Under the pieces are notes generated by a model, which ran no database searches, was not told where the DNA came from, and saw only the letters and a list, made by a program, of their open reading frames with translations. 64,000 bases of DNA from Limosilactobacillus gorillae (GTDB lineage Bacteria; Bacillota; Bacilli; Lactobacillales; Lactobacillaceae): assembly GCF_001293735.1 (NCBI RefSeq), contig NZ_BCAH01000007.1:1-64000 (forward strand). Direction: 5' to 3'. How positions within the stretch are numbered: position 1 is the stretch's first letter; every line of letters starts with the position of its first letter. This document shows, one piece after another, positions 1-8,207 of the stretch. The position numbers and the translations under genes are program-made.

Positions 1-46
1 TATTATATCATATTTAGATGTGAAAAAAGGGAAAAGGTCAAAAAAG

Positions 47-112
47 AAGCACCGTAGGTGCTTGAGTGGGGGCTTTCCTCCCATCACTAAAGTGACGGGT
101 ATCCAGCCCATA
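47..112. mobile_element. Relic IS200/IS605-type terminal structure
   Basis: The stretch has the same layout as the asnA-side end of the element at 1361-3528. A small stem-loop (47-53 pairing with 57-63) is followed by a GGGGGC tract, a second hairpin (CCATCACT/AGTGACGG) and a closing AGCCCA. The counterpart at 3459-3522 runs stem-loop, GGGGGC, CCCGAT/ATCG hairpin, TGCCC. No transposase reading frame survives beside it here; the rest would lie left of the window edge. It reads as the end of a second, possibly degraded copy. Seen directly: the parallel structure. Inferred: common origin. Confidence 0.5.
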
Positions 113-159
113 ATATATCGATGAAATTACGGATTTCTGTTACATCCCCACTTAAATGA

Positions 160-681
160 TTACTTATTTAGTTCAAAGGCTAACCGAGTTGGGTCAATAG
201 GATCCTCGACTTCAATGACTCCCCGGTACGCAAAGCCGGCGCTTTTGGCGATGTGTTGCATTGGTCGGTTGAGTTTAAAGGTATCGACCCGGAAATTACG
301 AATTCCTTCCGCTAAGAAATGGTTAATAATCAGTTCAAAGAAGTGCAATCCAAGGTGTTGACCACGGTACTGGTTGGAAACGGCAATTCGATGGATGGTG
401 GCGTAAGGGGCGGTATCATTTTGCCAGGCCCCGTCAATGGATTGGTAATTGGGGTCGATGCCGACAATGACGGCCGCGTAGCCAGCTACTTGGCCATCGA
501 CCTTTAAGACCCAGCCGGCCTTGTTGGTGATGTCGGTGGTGATTGTAGTGGCGTTAGGGTAGCCGGATTGCCACTGCGAGGACCCCGCTGCCTTTAAGAA
601 AGCCTTAGCGTGGTCGATGATCGTAAGGATTGCTGAGCCATCCTCGCTTTGGGCTGGAGTAATGGTTAAATTAGGCTGCAT
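160..681 (-). CDS. GNAT family N-acetyltransferase
   Basis: The product is 173 aa and has the GNAT fold signature: a hydrophobic strand containing the acceptor-side motif around IHRIAVSNQYRGQHLG (the R/Q-x-x-G-x-G/A-like acetyl-CoA loop is present as QYRGQHLG), then an IRNFRVDTF strand and a typical N-x-P/M-x-x-x-x-K-x-GF ending (NRPMQHIAKSAGF). It transfers an acetyl group from acetyl-CoA to an unknown small molecule or protein amine. The start at 681 is chosen because AGGAG lies 8 bases upstream; a longer frame to 720 would overlap the upstream gene and has no better site. It lies downstream of the GH73 gene on the same strand, only 22 bases apart, so the two are probably co-transcribed. 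Substrate cannot be told from sequence. Confidence 0.85.
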   Translation of the reverse strand: MQPNLTITPAQSEDGSAILTIIDHAKAFLKAAGSSQWQSGYPNATTITTDITNKAGWVLKVDGQVAGYAAVIVGIDPNYQSIDGAWQNDTAPYATIHRIAVSNQYRGQHLGLHFFELIINHFLAEGIRNFRVDTFKLNRPMQHIAKSAGFAYRGVIEVEDPIDPTRLAFELNK

Positions 682-703
682 AGACAGTCTCCTTTCTATT
701 TGT

Positions 704-1294
704 TTAGTCATACTGAGCAAGGTGAAACTTTTGAATCGCGTAGATTAATTCATTGGCGTAATTGGGGTCAGTGGCGTAGCCGTTATTTTGCAGGGCCCAG
801 GCGGCCTGGGTGTACGACTTGGTAATCATGCCCTTGTAGCGATTGGGGTTATCGGTGGTCCCGTTTAAAATCAGCCTGGTGTGGGCTTGAATCGAAGCCT
901 TCCAGGAGGGGTAGACCTGAAAGTACTGCTTAATGGTAACGGTCTTCCCGTTTAAGGTTTCTTTGGTGTACATCTTAACCCGGTTCTTGGTGCTAGCCTT
1001 GATACCAAACAGATTGTTATATTTATAGGCTAGTTTGGCCCGGCCCCAGTTGGATTCGGTCCCGGCCTGCGCGATGATGATCGAAGCGGGGATCCCGTAC
1101 TTCTTTTCTACTTGCTGGGCGGCCGGAGCAATCTCCTTAATAAACTGCTTGGTGGTGATTTTGGGTGAGTGGGTCTCGGTTAGGGTGGTTTGGTGGTAGT
1201 AGGCGGCCCCAATCCCGACGCCAATTACAACCAGAAGGCTGACGATTAGGCCAGCTATGATAGTGATTACGTCGTCAGTCTTTTTCACAAACAT
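704..1294 (-). CDS. Membrane-anchored GH73 peptidoglycan hydrolase (glucosaminidase type)
   Basis: The product is about 196 aa. An N-terminal transmembrane segment (about residues 12-32, rich in I/V/L/G) anchors it outside the membrane, followed by one glucosaminidase (GH73) domain. Visible family motifs are the catalytic-Glu region AQAGTESNWGRA, the NNLFGIK motif, and the C-terminal NNGYATDPNYA signature. GH73 enzymes cleave the N-acetylglucosaminyl bond of peptidoglycan. There are no LysM or SH3 wall-binding repeats, so targeting would rest on the membrane anchor. Start choice is uncertain: ATG codons at 1297 and 1294 and GTG at 1288 all follow an AGAAAGG site at 1299-1305; 1294 or 1288 has the more usable spacing. 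It is first of a two-gene unit with the GNAT gene. Confidence 0.88.
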   Translation of the reverse strand: MFVKKTDDVITIIAGLIVSLLVVIGVGIGAAYYHQTTLTETHSPKITTKQFIKEIAPAAQQVEKKYGIPASIIIAQAGTESNWGRAKLAYKYNNLFGIKASTKNRVKMYTKETLNGKTVTIKQYFQVYPSWKASIQAHTRLILNGTTDNPNRYKGMITKSYTQAAWALQNNGYATDPNYANELIYAIQKFHLAQYD

Positions 1295-1360
1295 CATCCT
1301 TTCTAAATCTTAGCCCATTATAGCAAGTACCGAGGTAAACAGTAACTAGAAAGGACCAGT

Positions 1361-1582
1361 CAACTACCCCCGAATGAGATTCGGGGGCTTGTAGGCTTCA
1401 CCCACTGATTCATCATCGAATGGGTTACTAGCTGCAATTTGCCTAGATAAGGCCTTGCAGCGATTCTTCTCGACTAGCAAACTAGTTTCGGAAGAATCGC
1501 TGACTTACGAGCTAAAACTAGGCCATTTATACCAAGCTCACGCTTGGCAAAGGACGCAAGTTGCCAAACGCCCCAAAAAGAA
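1361..1582 (-). ncRNA. Candidate TnpB guide RNA (omega RNA) region and element end
   Basis: The 220 bases between the tnpB stop and the element end are non-coding and strongly structured. They include an 11-bp stem AGCGATTCTTC/GAAGAATCGCT (1459-1469 with 1491-1501) with an inner ACTAG/CTAGT stem, and the terminal CCCCCGAA/TTCGGGGG hairpin. In IS200/IS605 elements the guide RNA of TnpB is transcribed from exactly this place, overlapping the 3' end of tnpB and ending in flanking DNA that serves as guide. Position and folding fit; expression is inferred. The guide would be read from the bases left of 1361. Confidence 0.5.
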
Positions 1583-2921
1583 TTAGCCATAGATGGCGGC
1601 TAAGTGCTTGCTGCTTTGTAGCCATTGTTGACCCTTAGTTAGAATGTTTTGGGCGGCATTATGGTCACGAATGTGGTGAACGTGGCAAGCCGGACAAGTC
1701 CATTCCCGATCACGCAAAGTAAGCCGTTTGGTATCGGCACTGCCCATTACAAAGCCACAATCATGACAAGTTTGGTTTGGGTGGTATAGGCTGGATTAAC
1801 TTTAACGAAAAGCCGACCGTATAAAGGGGCTTTGTACTCCAGCATACTCAGGAAAGTACGCCAGCCAACATCGGAGATACTCATAGCGAGGGCATGATTA
1901 CGAAGCATGTTCTTACTCTTCAAGTTTTCAGCAACTACCAAATCGTGGTTCTTGATAAGTGTAGTTGCGAGGCCATGAAGGAAGTTTTGCCGTTGACAAC
2001 GAACTTGAACGTGAATTTTGGCAACTAAGCCCCGTTGCTTTTGGTAATTCCGGCTCTTACGTAAGGAACGATGTTCCTTTTTAGCCCGGCGTTCTCGGCG
2101 TGATAATACTCGTTGGGCCTTAGCTAGTCGTTTCTTGATAGTGCAATAGTAGCGTGGATTAGCCGTTACCGCCGCCTCGCTAGTGGTTAGGAAGTTATCG
2201 GTATTTAGGTCAATGCCAACCGTTTGATTGGTTTTCGGCAAGGCTTGGTGGAATGGTTCATCGCTTTTCAGCAGTAACGAAACCGTCCAATCACCCGTAG
2301 CGTAGTGCTTAATTGTTACGGTGGCAATTCTTACCAACCGATTGGTTGGCAAGGCCCGGTGCAACTTGACCTTAATGCGGCCAACTTTTGGGAGCTGGAT
2401 ATGACTGCCATCAAGGAACTTGATCGAGCCATTATAGAGTGAAAAAACGCCGCCATTATTCTTAACCGTCTTGGTCGAATAGTGGTTAGACGTTGAGTAT
2501 GACTGAACCGGCCGGTTTTTTCGCTTAAATTTAGGAATCCCCGCTGAATGAACCTTGCGAAACATGTTCCATGCGTTTTGGTAATGAACCTTCGTGTTGG
2601 TGAACATGTCACTATCAAGGTATTCATCGCTAAGCCATGGATATTGTTTAGTAGTAATTCGATCTAAACCTGTCGGCCGTTTAGTACTCTTTTTAATCAC
2701 TTGGCCCTCTTGTTGTAACGCCAATACTGTTCCGGAATCGGAAACTGTTGATCAAGCTTATTCTTGATGATTAAGCTATCAGTGCGACTGTTGGCTAAAC
2801 GTTGATTATAGATGAAACGCGAAGCGTTCAAGTTCTTCCAAAGAATTTTCGCCTGCTTACGGTTCGGATATAAGCGCAATTTCAATCCCATTATGTAAGG
2901 GTAATTTGTTTGTTTAGCCAT
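1583..2921 (-). pseudogene. tnpB: tnpB, RNA-guided nuclease of IS200/IS605, two frameshifts
   Basis: The N-terminal part (2697-2921) and the main part (to 1747) lie in different frames, with the break near 2697-2715. The main part carries RuvC-like acidic motifs GIDLN and AENLK. A second break occurs at 1770-1779, where five bases (GTTTG on the + strand) are tandemly duplicated. Removing one copy restores TTQTCHDCGFVMG followed by CPACH, the zinc-finger cysteines, then DHNAAQNIL with the last RuvC Asp, and a stop at 1583. All catalytic positions would be present if the frames were joined, so decay is recent. TnpB is an RNA-guided DNA nuclease that helps keep the element after excision. The start has a weak GAAGG site 9-10 bases upstream. 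Confidence 0.85.
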
Positions 2922-3004
2922 GTCAGTTCACCTTCTTTACTAATTACTATTATACTACTAAAATAACTGTCAAGATACTATTATCAAAAGGAGGTCGATT
3001 CCTA

Positions 3005-3460
3005 ATGGTTAAGTTAGATGATGCAGTTTACGAGCGTGATTACGTCTATAACTTCCATTTTCATCTCGTATGGGTGACCAAGTATCGGCACGCAACCTTC
3101 ACCACTCCCGTCCTAGTTAAGGAAATGAAAGAAATTCTCAGCCACATTGCGGAACTACATGACATCACCATCGAAAAGATGGAAGTCATGCCAGACCACG
3201 TTCACATGTTAATTAGCTTTAAGCCAAAGTACTCGGCAACTAATGTTATCAAGGCACTCAAAGGCGGCAGTGCGCGGATTTTCTTGCGTCATCACCCCGA
3301 AATTCGGCAACAGCCATATTGGGGTGGTCACTTATGGTCACGGAGTTACTACATGGGAACACTCGGTAATATGAGCAAGGAGGTCGTCGAAAACTACATT
3401 GCCAATCAACGAACGACTAAAAGCAACGCGGGTCGGCCTCCACAAAAGCGGCAAAAGTAG
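3005..3460 (+). CDS. tnpA: IS200/IS605 Y1 transposase TnpA
   Basis: The product is 151 aa, full length for the family. It carries the HUH motif in PDHVHMLISF and the nucleophile Tyr in the region NMSKEVVENYIANQ, preceded by HLVWVTKYRH, the classic N-terminal strand. It cuts and rejoins single-stranded DNA at the element ends through a 5'-phosphotyrosine link. An excellent AAAGGAGG site sits about 9 bases before ATG 3005. The C-terminus ends in a basic tail (PPQKRQK). Since it is intact while tnpB is not, the element may still move. Confidence 0.93.
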   Translation: MVKLDDAVYERDYVYNFHFHLVWVTKYRHATFTTPVLVKEMKEILSHIAELHDITIEKMEVMPDHVHMLISFKPKYSATNVIKALKGGSARIFLRHHPEIRQQPYWGGHLWSRSYYMGTLGNMSKEVVENYIANQRTTKSNAGRPPQKRQK

Positions 3461-3619
3461 CGCCGACAGCGCTAACGGGGGCATTCCTCTCCCGATTAAA
3501 ATCGTGGGCTTCCTGCCCAAAACTTAATTGAAATGGGGGCGCCCCTTCGTTAAAATTAAATTATGATTAATGAGTAATTAAAAGTGCCCACTGTGATGCT
3601 GAATAAAGGAGGAACCACG

Positions 3620-4630
3620 ATGTCACTGATTATTCCCGCAAACTACGAGCCAAAATTGTCAATTCGTGAAACTGAAGAGGCGATTCGCTACATTCGCGAA
3701 ACCTTTCAAGATGAGATCGGTAAGGAATTGAATTTGCAACGGATGTCGGCGCCAATGTTTGTTGAGCAAAGCACCGGGTTAAATGATAACTTAAACGGGA
3801 CTGAGGCCCCAGTTTCCTTTACCATGAAGGATCTGCCTGGTGAAACAATTGAGATTGTTCACTCGCTGGCCAAGTGGAAACGGTTTGCCCTAAAGAAGTA
3901 CGGCTTTGGCCTTCACGAAGGGCTCTACACCAATATGAATGCCATTCGTAAGGATGAAGACCTCGATAACTTCCATTCGATTTACGTCGACCAGTGGGAC
4001 TGGGAAAAGGTGATTGCTAAGGAGGAACGGACAGAAGAAACCCTAAGGGCAACCGTTCGCCAGGTTTTTAAGGTTATCAAACACATGGAACACGAGGTTT
4101 GGTACAAGTTTCCGCAGGCCGTTTACCACCTGCCGGACGAAATCCACTTTGTGACGACCCAGGAATTAGAGGATCGCTGGCCGGACCTTACGCCGATGGA
4201 GCGTGAAGATAAGATTGCCAAGGAACAAGGGTGCGTCTTTGTGATGAAGATCGGTGACAAGTTACAACGTTCTGGAGAACCTCACGACGGCCGCGCACCA
4301 GACTACGATGACTGGTCCTTAAACGGCGACATTATCTTTTGGTATGAACCGTTGCAAACCAAACTTGAAGTCTCCAGTATGGGAATCCGGGTCGATGAAC
4401 AGTCGATGGCCGAACAGCTGGCAAAGGCCAATGCGACTGACCGGGCTGAGCTCCCGTTCCACCGCGATCTCTTGGCTGGTAAGATGCCATACACGATTGG
4501 GGGTGGGATCGGTCAGTCGCGGCTGTGCATGCTCTTATTAGGTAAGGCTCACGTGGGGGAAGTACAAGCCTCCATCTGGCCGGAAGCGATGAAAGAAGAA
4601 TGTGCTAAGGCTAAGATTCAGTTATTGTAA
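3620..4630 (+). CDS. asnA: Aspartate--ammonia ligase (asparagine synthetase A)
   Basis: The product is 336 aa, the usual AsnA length. It makes asparagine from aspartate, ammonia and ATP in the cytosol. Family features are [16 protein letters not shown] at the N-terminus, the class II aminoacyl-tRNA-synthetase-like core with [20 protein letters not shown], the VDQWDWEK motif and the C-terminal [20 protein letters not shown] with the ATP-binding arginine. ATG 3620 is chosen over an in-frame start 36 bases earlier because AAAGGAGG ends 6 bases before it. The insertion element ends about 90 bases upstream. Only a TATGAT (3562-3567) resembling a -10 box is visible, so native leader control may have been displaced. 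Confidence 0.95.
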   Translation: MSLIIPANYEPKLSIRETEEAIRYIRETFQDEIGKELNLQRMSAPMFVEQSTGLNDNLNGTEAPVSFTMKDLPGETIEIVHSLAKWKRFALKKYGFGLHEGLYTNMNAIRKDEDLDNFHSIYVDQWDWEKVIAKEERTEETLRATVRQVFKVIKHMEHEVWYKFPQAVYHLPDEIHFVTTQELEDRWPDLTPMEREDKIAKEQGCVFVMKIGDKLQRSGEPHDGRAPDYDDWSLNGDIIFWYEPLQTKLEVSSMGIRVDEQSMAEQLAKANATDRAELPFHRDLLAGKMPYTIGGGIGQSRLCMLLLGKAHVGEVQASIWPEAMKEECAKAKIQLL

Positions 4631-4683
4631 GGGTATTAACAATTAATTTTCGATATTACCCTCTTAAATACCCAAAAAGCTGG

Positions 4684-4712
4684 TTGACATATGCCGGTGG
4701 GGGGACTAAGAT
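4684..4712 (+). promoter_or_regulatory. Sigma-A promoter of T-box transcript
   Basis: TTGACA at 4684-4689 and TAAGAT at 4707-4712 with a 17-base spacer. Transcription would begin near 4719, just ahead of the T-box stem I. Confidence 0.75.
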
Positions 4713-4718
4713 GATGAT

Positions 4719-4998
4719 AATTTAATGAGAAATAGCTGAGAAAAGATGAGTAAGGGCCAATGCCTTCTGAAGAGAGGTGGGGGAGGTGCAAGCCGCCGTT
4801 GGCAAGGTCCTGAAGATGGTCTTGGAGCAATTCGGTTCCGCTAGCCCCAGGGTGAGCGGACCGCAGGTGACGCCTGATAACGCGTCTGGGTATTTTAAGT
4901 ACCCATTGAGGGCCCCGATCGTAAGGTGGGGGTTAAATTAAGGGTGGTAACACGTAGCAACGTCCCTGAAGCTAACGAGCTTCAGGGACGTTTTTTCA
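4719..4998 (+). promoter_or_regulatory. T-box leader, probably methionine-specific
   Basis: The leader has the main T-box parts in order. A GATGAGTAAG start is followed by the distal stem I motifs AGAGAGG and GGTGCAA. A candidate specifier loop GAAG-ATG-G (ATG at 4816-4818) precedes CTTGGAGC. The T-box proper AGGGTGGTAACACG is at 4941-4954. A terminator follows: a 15-bp stem (4959-4973 with 4978-4992) and a T run. Uncharged tRNA binding would form the antiterminator and allow read-through into the MetE-like gene at 5066. An ATG specifier points to tRNA-Met and fits the gene; the codon assignment is read by eye. Confidence 0.88.
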
Positions 4999-5065
4999 TT
5001 CCATCGCTCAGGACTTTTCCAACTGTTAACCTAGGTAACTTAATCACACGAAAGGGGTTCTCGCT

Positions 5066-6181
5066 ATGACTACACAATTACATTACGACATCGTTGGTTC
5101 CTTCCTGCGCCCACAAACCTTAAAGGTTGCCCGGCAACAATTTGTGGCCGGTACGCTTTCGGCTGCTGATCTGGCTAAGATTGAAGATCAAGAGATCAAG
5201 GCCCTGGTTCAAAAGGAAGCCAACGCCGGCCTAAAGGTGGTAACCGATGGTGAGTTCCGCCGTTCCTATTGGCACTTAGACACCTTCTGGGGCTTTGGGG
5301 GTATTAAACACACGACCCAAGAACATGGCTACTTTTTCCACGCCGAGGAAACCCGGAATGATTCTGCTCAGGTTGTGGGGAAGATTGAATTTACCGGCGA
5401 GCACCCGGACCTGACGGCCTTTAGGTACCTGAAGAGCCTGACAGACGGGACCAATCTGACGCCGCGTCAGTCGATTCCGTCGCCGGCTCAGTGTTACGCC
5501 GAGCTGTACCGGGGTGAAGAAAACATCACTAAACTCCAGGCGGTTTACGATAGGGAGGAGGATCTAATTAGAGACCTCGCCAAGGCCTACCGCGATTTAA
5601 TCCTGGCCCTATACGATGCCGGTTGTCGCGATCTAAAGCTGGATGACTGTACCTGGGGAATGGTTGTCGATGATGACTTCTGGAAGAGCATGGCCGAGGC
5701 CGGCTTTGACCGTGATAAATTAGCCGAAAAGTACCTGGCCATTAACAATGCTGCCTTGGTGGACCTGCCAAAGGACTTGCGGGTATCTACCCACATTTGC
5801 CGGGGCAACTATCACTCCACTTGGGCCGCCAAGGGAGGGTATGGGCCGGTGGCTAAATATGTCTTTGCCAAGGAAAACGTTGATGCCTTCTACCTAGAAT
5901 TTGACGACGAACGCTCCGGGGGCTTTGAACCGCTTGCAGAGGTGCCAGCCGGAAAGGAAGTTGTGCTTGGCCTGGTAACTTCTAAGAACCAGGAATTAGA
6001 ATCGGTAACGTCCTTGAAGGCCCGGATTGAAGAGGCGAGCCGGTACGTGGCCAAGGAAGACTTAGCCCTGTCGACGCAGTGCGGCTTTGCCTCAACAGAA
6101 GAGGGAAACCAGCTGACTGAGGATCAGCAGTGGGCCAAGATCAAGCTGGTTATAGCCGTGGCTAAGCAGGTTTGGGGTTAA
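5066..6181 (+). CDS. Cobalamin-independent methionine synthase family protein (MetE C-terminal type)
   Basis: The product is 371 aa, matching the single-domain MetE-like proteins of Firmicutes (YxjG/YxjH type) rather than full MetE of about 750 aa. It carries the zinc-site pattern: His and Cys in STHICRGNYHS, an acidic YLEFDDERSG strand, and the late Cys in STQCGFAS. Such proteins pass a methyl group to homocysteine to give methionine; the donor of the short form is not settled. Start ATG 5066 follows GAAAGGGG. The methionine T-box upstream and luxS 60 bases downstream (which releases homocysteine) support a role in the methyl cycle. Confidence 0.85.
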   Translation: MTTQLHYDIVGSFLRPQTLKVARQQFVAGTLSAADLAKIEDQEIKALVQKEANAGLKVVTDGEFRRSYWHLDTFWGFGGIKHTTQEHGYFFHAEETRNDSAQVVGKIEFTGEHPDLTAFRYLKSLTDGTNLTPRQSIPSPAQCYAELYRGEENITKLQAVYDREEDLIRDLAKAYRDLILALYDAGCRDLKLDDCTWGMVVDDDFWKSMAEAGFDRDKLAEKYLAINNAALVDLPKDLRVSTHICRGNYHSTWAAKGGYGPVAKYVFAKENVDAFYLEFDDERSGGFEPLAEVPAGKEVVLGLVTSKNQELESVTSLKARIEEASRYVAKEDLALSTQCGFASTEEGNQLTEDQQWAKIKLVIAVAKQVWG

Positions 6182-6242
6182 TCCTTGACCCGAGGTTGTA
6201 TAATAGAAAGAAATTAATTTTAAATTAAAGGAGAAGATGACA

Positions 6243-6719
6243 ATGGCAGAGGTTGAAAGTTTTACGCTTGATCACACAAAAGTAAAGGCCCCTTACGTCC
6301 GCTTGATCACGGTTGAAGAAGGACCCAAGGGCGATAAGATCGCGAACTACGACCTGCGGCTGGTACAACCGAACGAAAACGCAATCCCAACCGCTGGTCT
6401 GCACACGATTGAGCACCTGTTAGCGGGCCTGTTACGGGACCGCCTGACTGGGGTAATCGACTGCTCGCCATTTGGTTGTCGGACCGGCTTCCACCTGATT
6501 ACGTGGGGGGAACATTCCACGACCGACGTGGCCAAGGCTCTTAAATCTGCCTTGGAAGAAATTGCCTACCACATCGAGTGGAAGGACGTCCAGGGAACGA
6601 CGATTGAAAGCTGCGGTAACTACCGCGATCATTCACTCTTCTCTGCTAAAGAATGGTCTAAGAAGATCTTGGCTGAGGGGATTTCCGATCAACCATTTGA
6701 ACGCCACGTGGTTGACTAG
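6243..6719 (+). CDS. luxS: S-ribosylhomocysteine lyase LuxS
   Basis: The product is 158 aa, normal length. The metal site HTIEHLL (His-x-x-Glu-His) is present at residues about 53-59. The catalytic Cys lies in [13 protein letters not shown] and the third His ligand in the C-terminal part. It splits S-ribosylhomocysteine into homocysteine and DPD, the AI-2 precursor. ATG 6243 is preferred to ATG 6237 because AAAGGAG ends at 6233. A TATAAT box at 6199-6204 gives it its own promoter. Homocysteine made here could feed the preceding methyltransferase. Confidence 0.96.
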   Translation: MAEVESFTLDHTKVKAPYVRLITVEEGPKGDKIANYDLRLVQPNENAIPTAGLHTIEHLLAGLLRDRLTGVIDCSPFGCRTGFHLITWGEHSTTDVAKALKSALEEIAYHIEWKDVQGTTIESCGNYRDHSLFSAKEWSKKILAEGISDQPFERHVVD

Positions 6720-6746
6720 GTATCGCCCTAATTATGATGAATACTA

Positions 6747-6782
6747 AAAGGGACTGTGACAATTTTTTGTCACAGTCCCTTT
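6747..6782. terminator. Bidirectional terminator between luxS and the WYL gene
   Basis: Perfect 16-bp stem AAAGGGACTGTGACAA / TTGTCACAGTCCCTTT with a four-T loop, ending A/T-rich on both strands. It serves convergent luxS (+) and the WYL regulator (-). Confidence 0.9.
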
Positions 6783-6784
6783 GA

Positions 6785-7900
6785 CTAATTGGAAGGTTTT
6801 TCATCATCCTGGTAGCGGTCCAGGGCCTGGGCCAACTCAGCTTTGATCTGTTGGCGTAGGCTAGCTGGGGCAAGGACTTCAACACCGGACAGGCCGAGAA
6901 TTAAGTAGAGCCCAGCTCCTGCCATTAGCCGGGTAATCAGTTTGACGGGCTTACCAATGGGAACTTCACTGAGTGCGGTGGTGGGGACTTCCTGGTCACC
7001 ATCGTAGTAGGCGACCACCCTGGCATTTAAGCGATCGATGGTTAAATCAGCAGCCTTGTAGTCGGCCTTAACGATCAACGTTTGGGTCTGGTGGTCCTGA
7101 CCCTTGAACATGCCAATTACGGTGTTACGGTCGGCCTCGATCCCCTCCAAGTCGTGTTTAGTGGCGTCTTCGCTAATCTTAATATCCAAGACCCGGTCAC
7201 AGCGTAGGATTCGGGTCGAGGCTTCATTATCTTCCTTATAGCCGCGCACGTACCAGTAGTAATCGAAGTGTTCGATGCTGAGGGGGGTGAAGAGGTAGTT
7301 ATTGTCGATCTCACCATTACTCTTTTGGTAGCGGACGATCACCTTCTTATGGGCATAAACAGCGTTGATCATCGCGTCTAGGACCGTCAACTTGGTTGGC
7401 CGGGCAACCGCCTGGTAGTATTGGCGCTCTCCCTTTAATAAGGCATTAATTGCGCTGGAACCATTTTGGTCCAGGCGAAGCTGTTTCAGGGGCCGGGTGA
7501 GTTTGGTGATTAATTTCTCAACCACGGTGGGGTCAAAGGAGCGGCTGGCCAAGAGCAGCTTAGTGACAACAAATACCTCGCGCTGGGTTAAAAAGGGGCC
7601 CTTGGTAGCGTCGACCTGGTAGAGAACATCGCGCTTCTTGTCGTCGGTGACTACCTTTTTGTGTACCACCTCAAGGCCAAGGTAGTCGCTGAGTAGGTTA
7701 CCGACGCTAACTATATCGCGCTCGATCGTTTTGGCAGTGGTATTGTATTCTTTTTGGAGCTGGTTTTTACTGATCTGGCCCTGGGTCAGCAGGGTCAAGA
7801 TGATGGCTGCTTGACGGTTGTTGATAGGCTCACGTCCTTTTTTCAGAAATTTTAGCACTTTTTTAGGAGAACGACAATATACGTCGGAGGTGTCTGCCAT
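6785..7900 (-). CDS. WYL-domain transcriptional regulator
   Basis: The product is about 371 aa. An N-terminal winged helix-turn-helix (AAIILTLLTQGQISKNQLQKEY, then a DNA-reading helix around TTAKTIERDI) is followed by a WYL domain and the C-terminal extension typical of these regulators (LITRLMAGAGLYLILGLSG). WYL domains sense ligands, often nucleotides or single-stranded nucleic acid, and many control stress, repair or defence genes. The start is unsure: ATG 7900 and GTG 7945 are in frame and neither has a clear ribosome site. It diverges from the Nudix-helicase operon, so it is a reasonable candidate to control it. A stable hairpin lies between them. Confidence 0.82.
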   Translation of the reverse strand: MADTSDVYCRSPKKVLKFLKKGREPINNRQAAIILTLLTQGQISKNQLQKEYNTTAKTIERDIVSVGNLLSDYLGLEVVHKKVVTDDKKRDVLYQVDATKGPFLTQREVFVVTKLLLASRSFDPTVVEKLITKLTRPLKQLRLDQNGSSAINALLKGERQYYQAVARPTKLTVLDAMINAVYAHKKVIVRYQKSNGEIDNNYLFTPLSIEHFDYYWYVRGYKEDNEASTRILRCDRVLDIKISEDATKHDLEGIEADRNTVIGMFKGQDHQTQTLIVKADYKAADLTIDRLNARVVAYYDGDQEVPTTALSEVPIGKPVKLITRLMAGAGLYLILGLSGVEVLAPASLRQQIKAELAQALDRYQDDEKPSN

Positions 7901-7983
7901 AATAAAGATATCAAGTCGGATGGGGGTTCGACTTGATGCTACCACTTTCGGGAGGAGCTCATTTAAACTCTGGTTACGGTGGG

Positions 7984-8024
7984 AAAAACGGCCTGGGGCT
8001 CGGATGAGCTTTGGGGCCGTTTTT
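7984..8024. terminator. Hairpin with T runs on both strands, in divergent region
   Basis: AAAAACGGCC (7984-7993) pairs with GGCCGTTTTT (8015-8024), with an inner GCTC/GAGC stem. It looks like a terminator on either strand but lies between two divergent gene starts, where it would act as a leader attenuator of one of them. An AGCTCAT nearby (about 7957-7963) could pair with ATGAGCT in the hairpin and offer an alternative fold. Confidence 0.55.
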
Positions 8025-8207
8025 AATTAACACTAAAACGCCCTTACTTATTTGATGCTACAGCCCAATTCTTCCTTTTCAACACAAGATTATGTTAATA
8101 ATAGGACTGGAATTATAGTATAGTTGGAAAAGGTAAGTGGTCACGAATTAATTATCAGATTGATGGTACGTTGGATTTGCAATGCTGAAGAAAAACGGGA
8201 GATCAAA

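Larger units (their letters stand above)
1361..3528. mobile_element. IS200/IS605-family element with divergent tnpA and tnpB
   Basis: Intact tnpA (+) and broken tnpB (-) are divergent from a short AT-rich promoter region (2922-3004). The tnpB-side end carries a subterminal hairpin (1367-1374 with 1380-1387, CCCCCGAA/TTCGGGGG) next to a GTTGAC-like sequence on the minus strand. The other end carries two stem-loops at 3459-3522. There are no inverted terminal repeats or target duplications, as expected for this family, which moves as single-stranded DNA through end hairpins. Exact boundaries are estimated to within about 10 bases. The element lies between the GH73 gene promoter and asnA. Confidence 0.8.
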
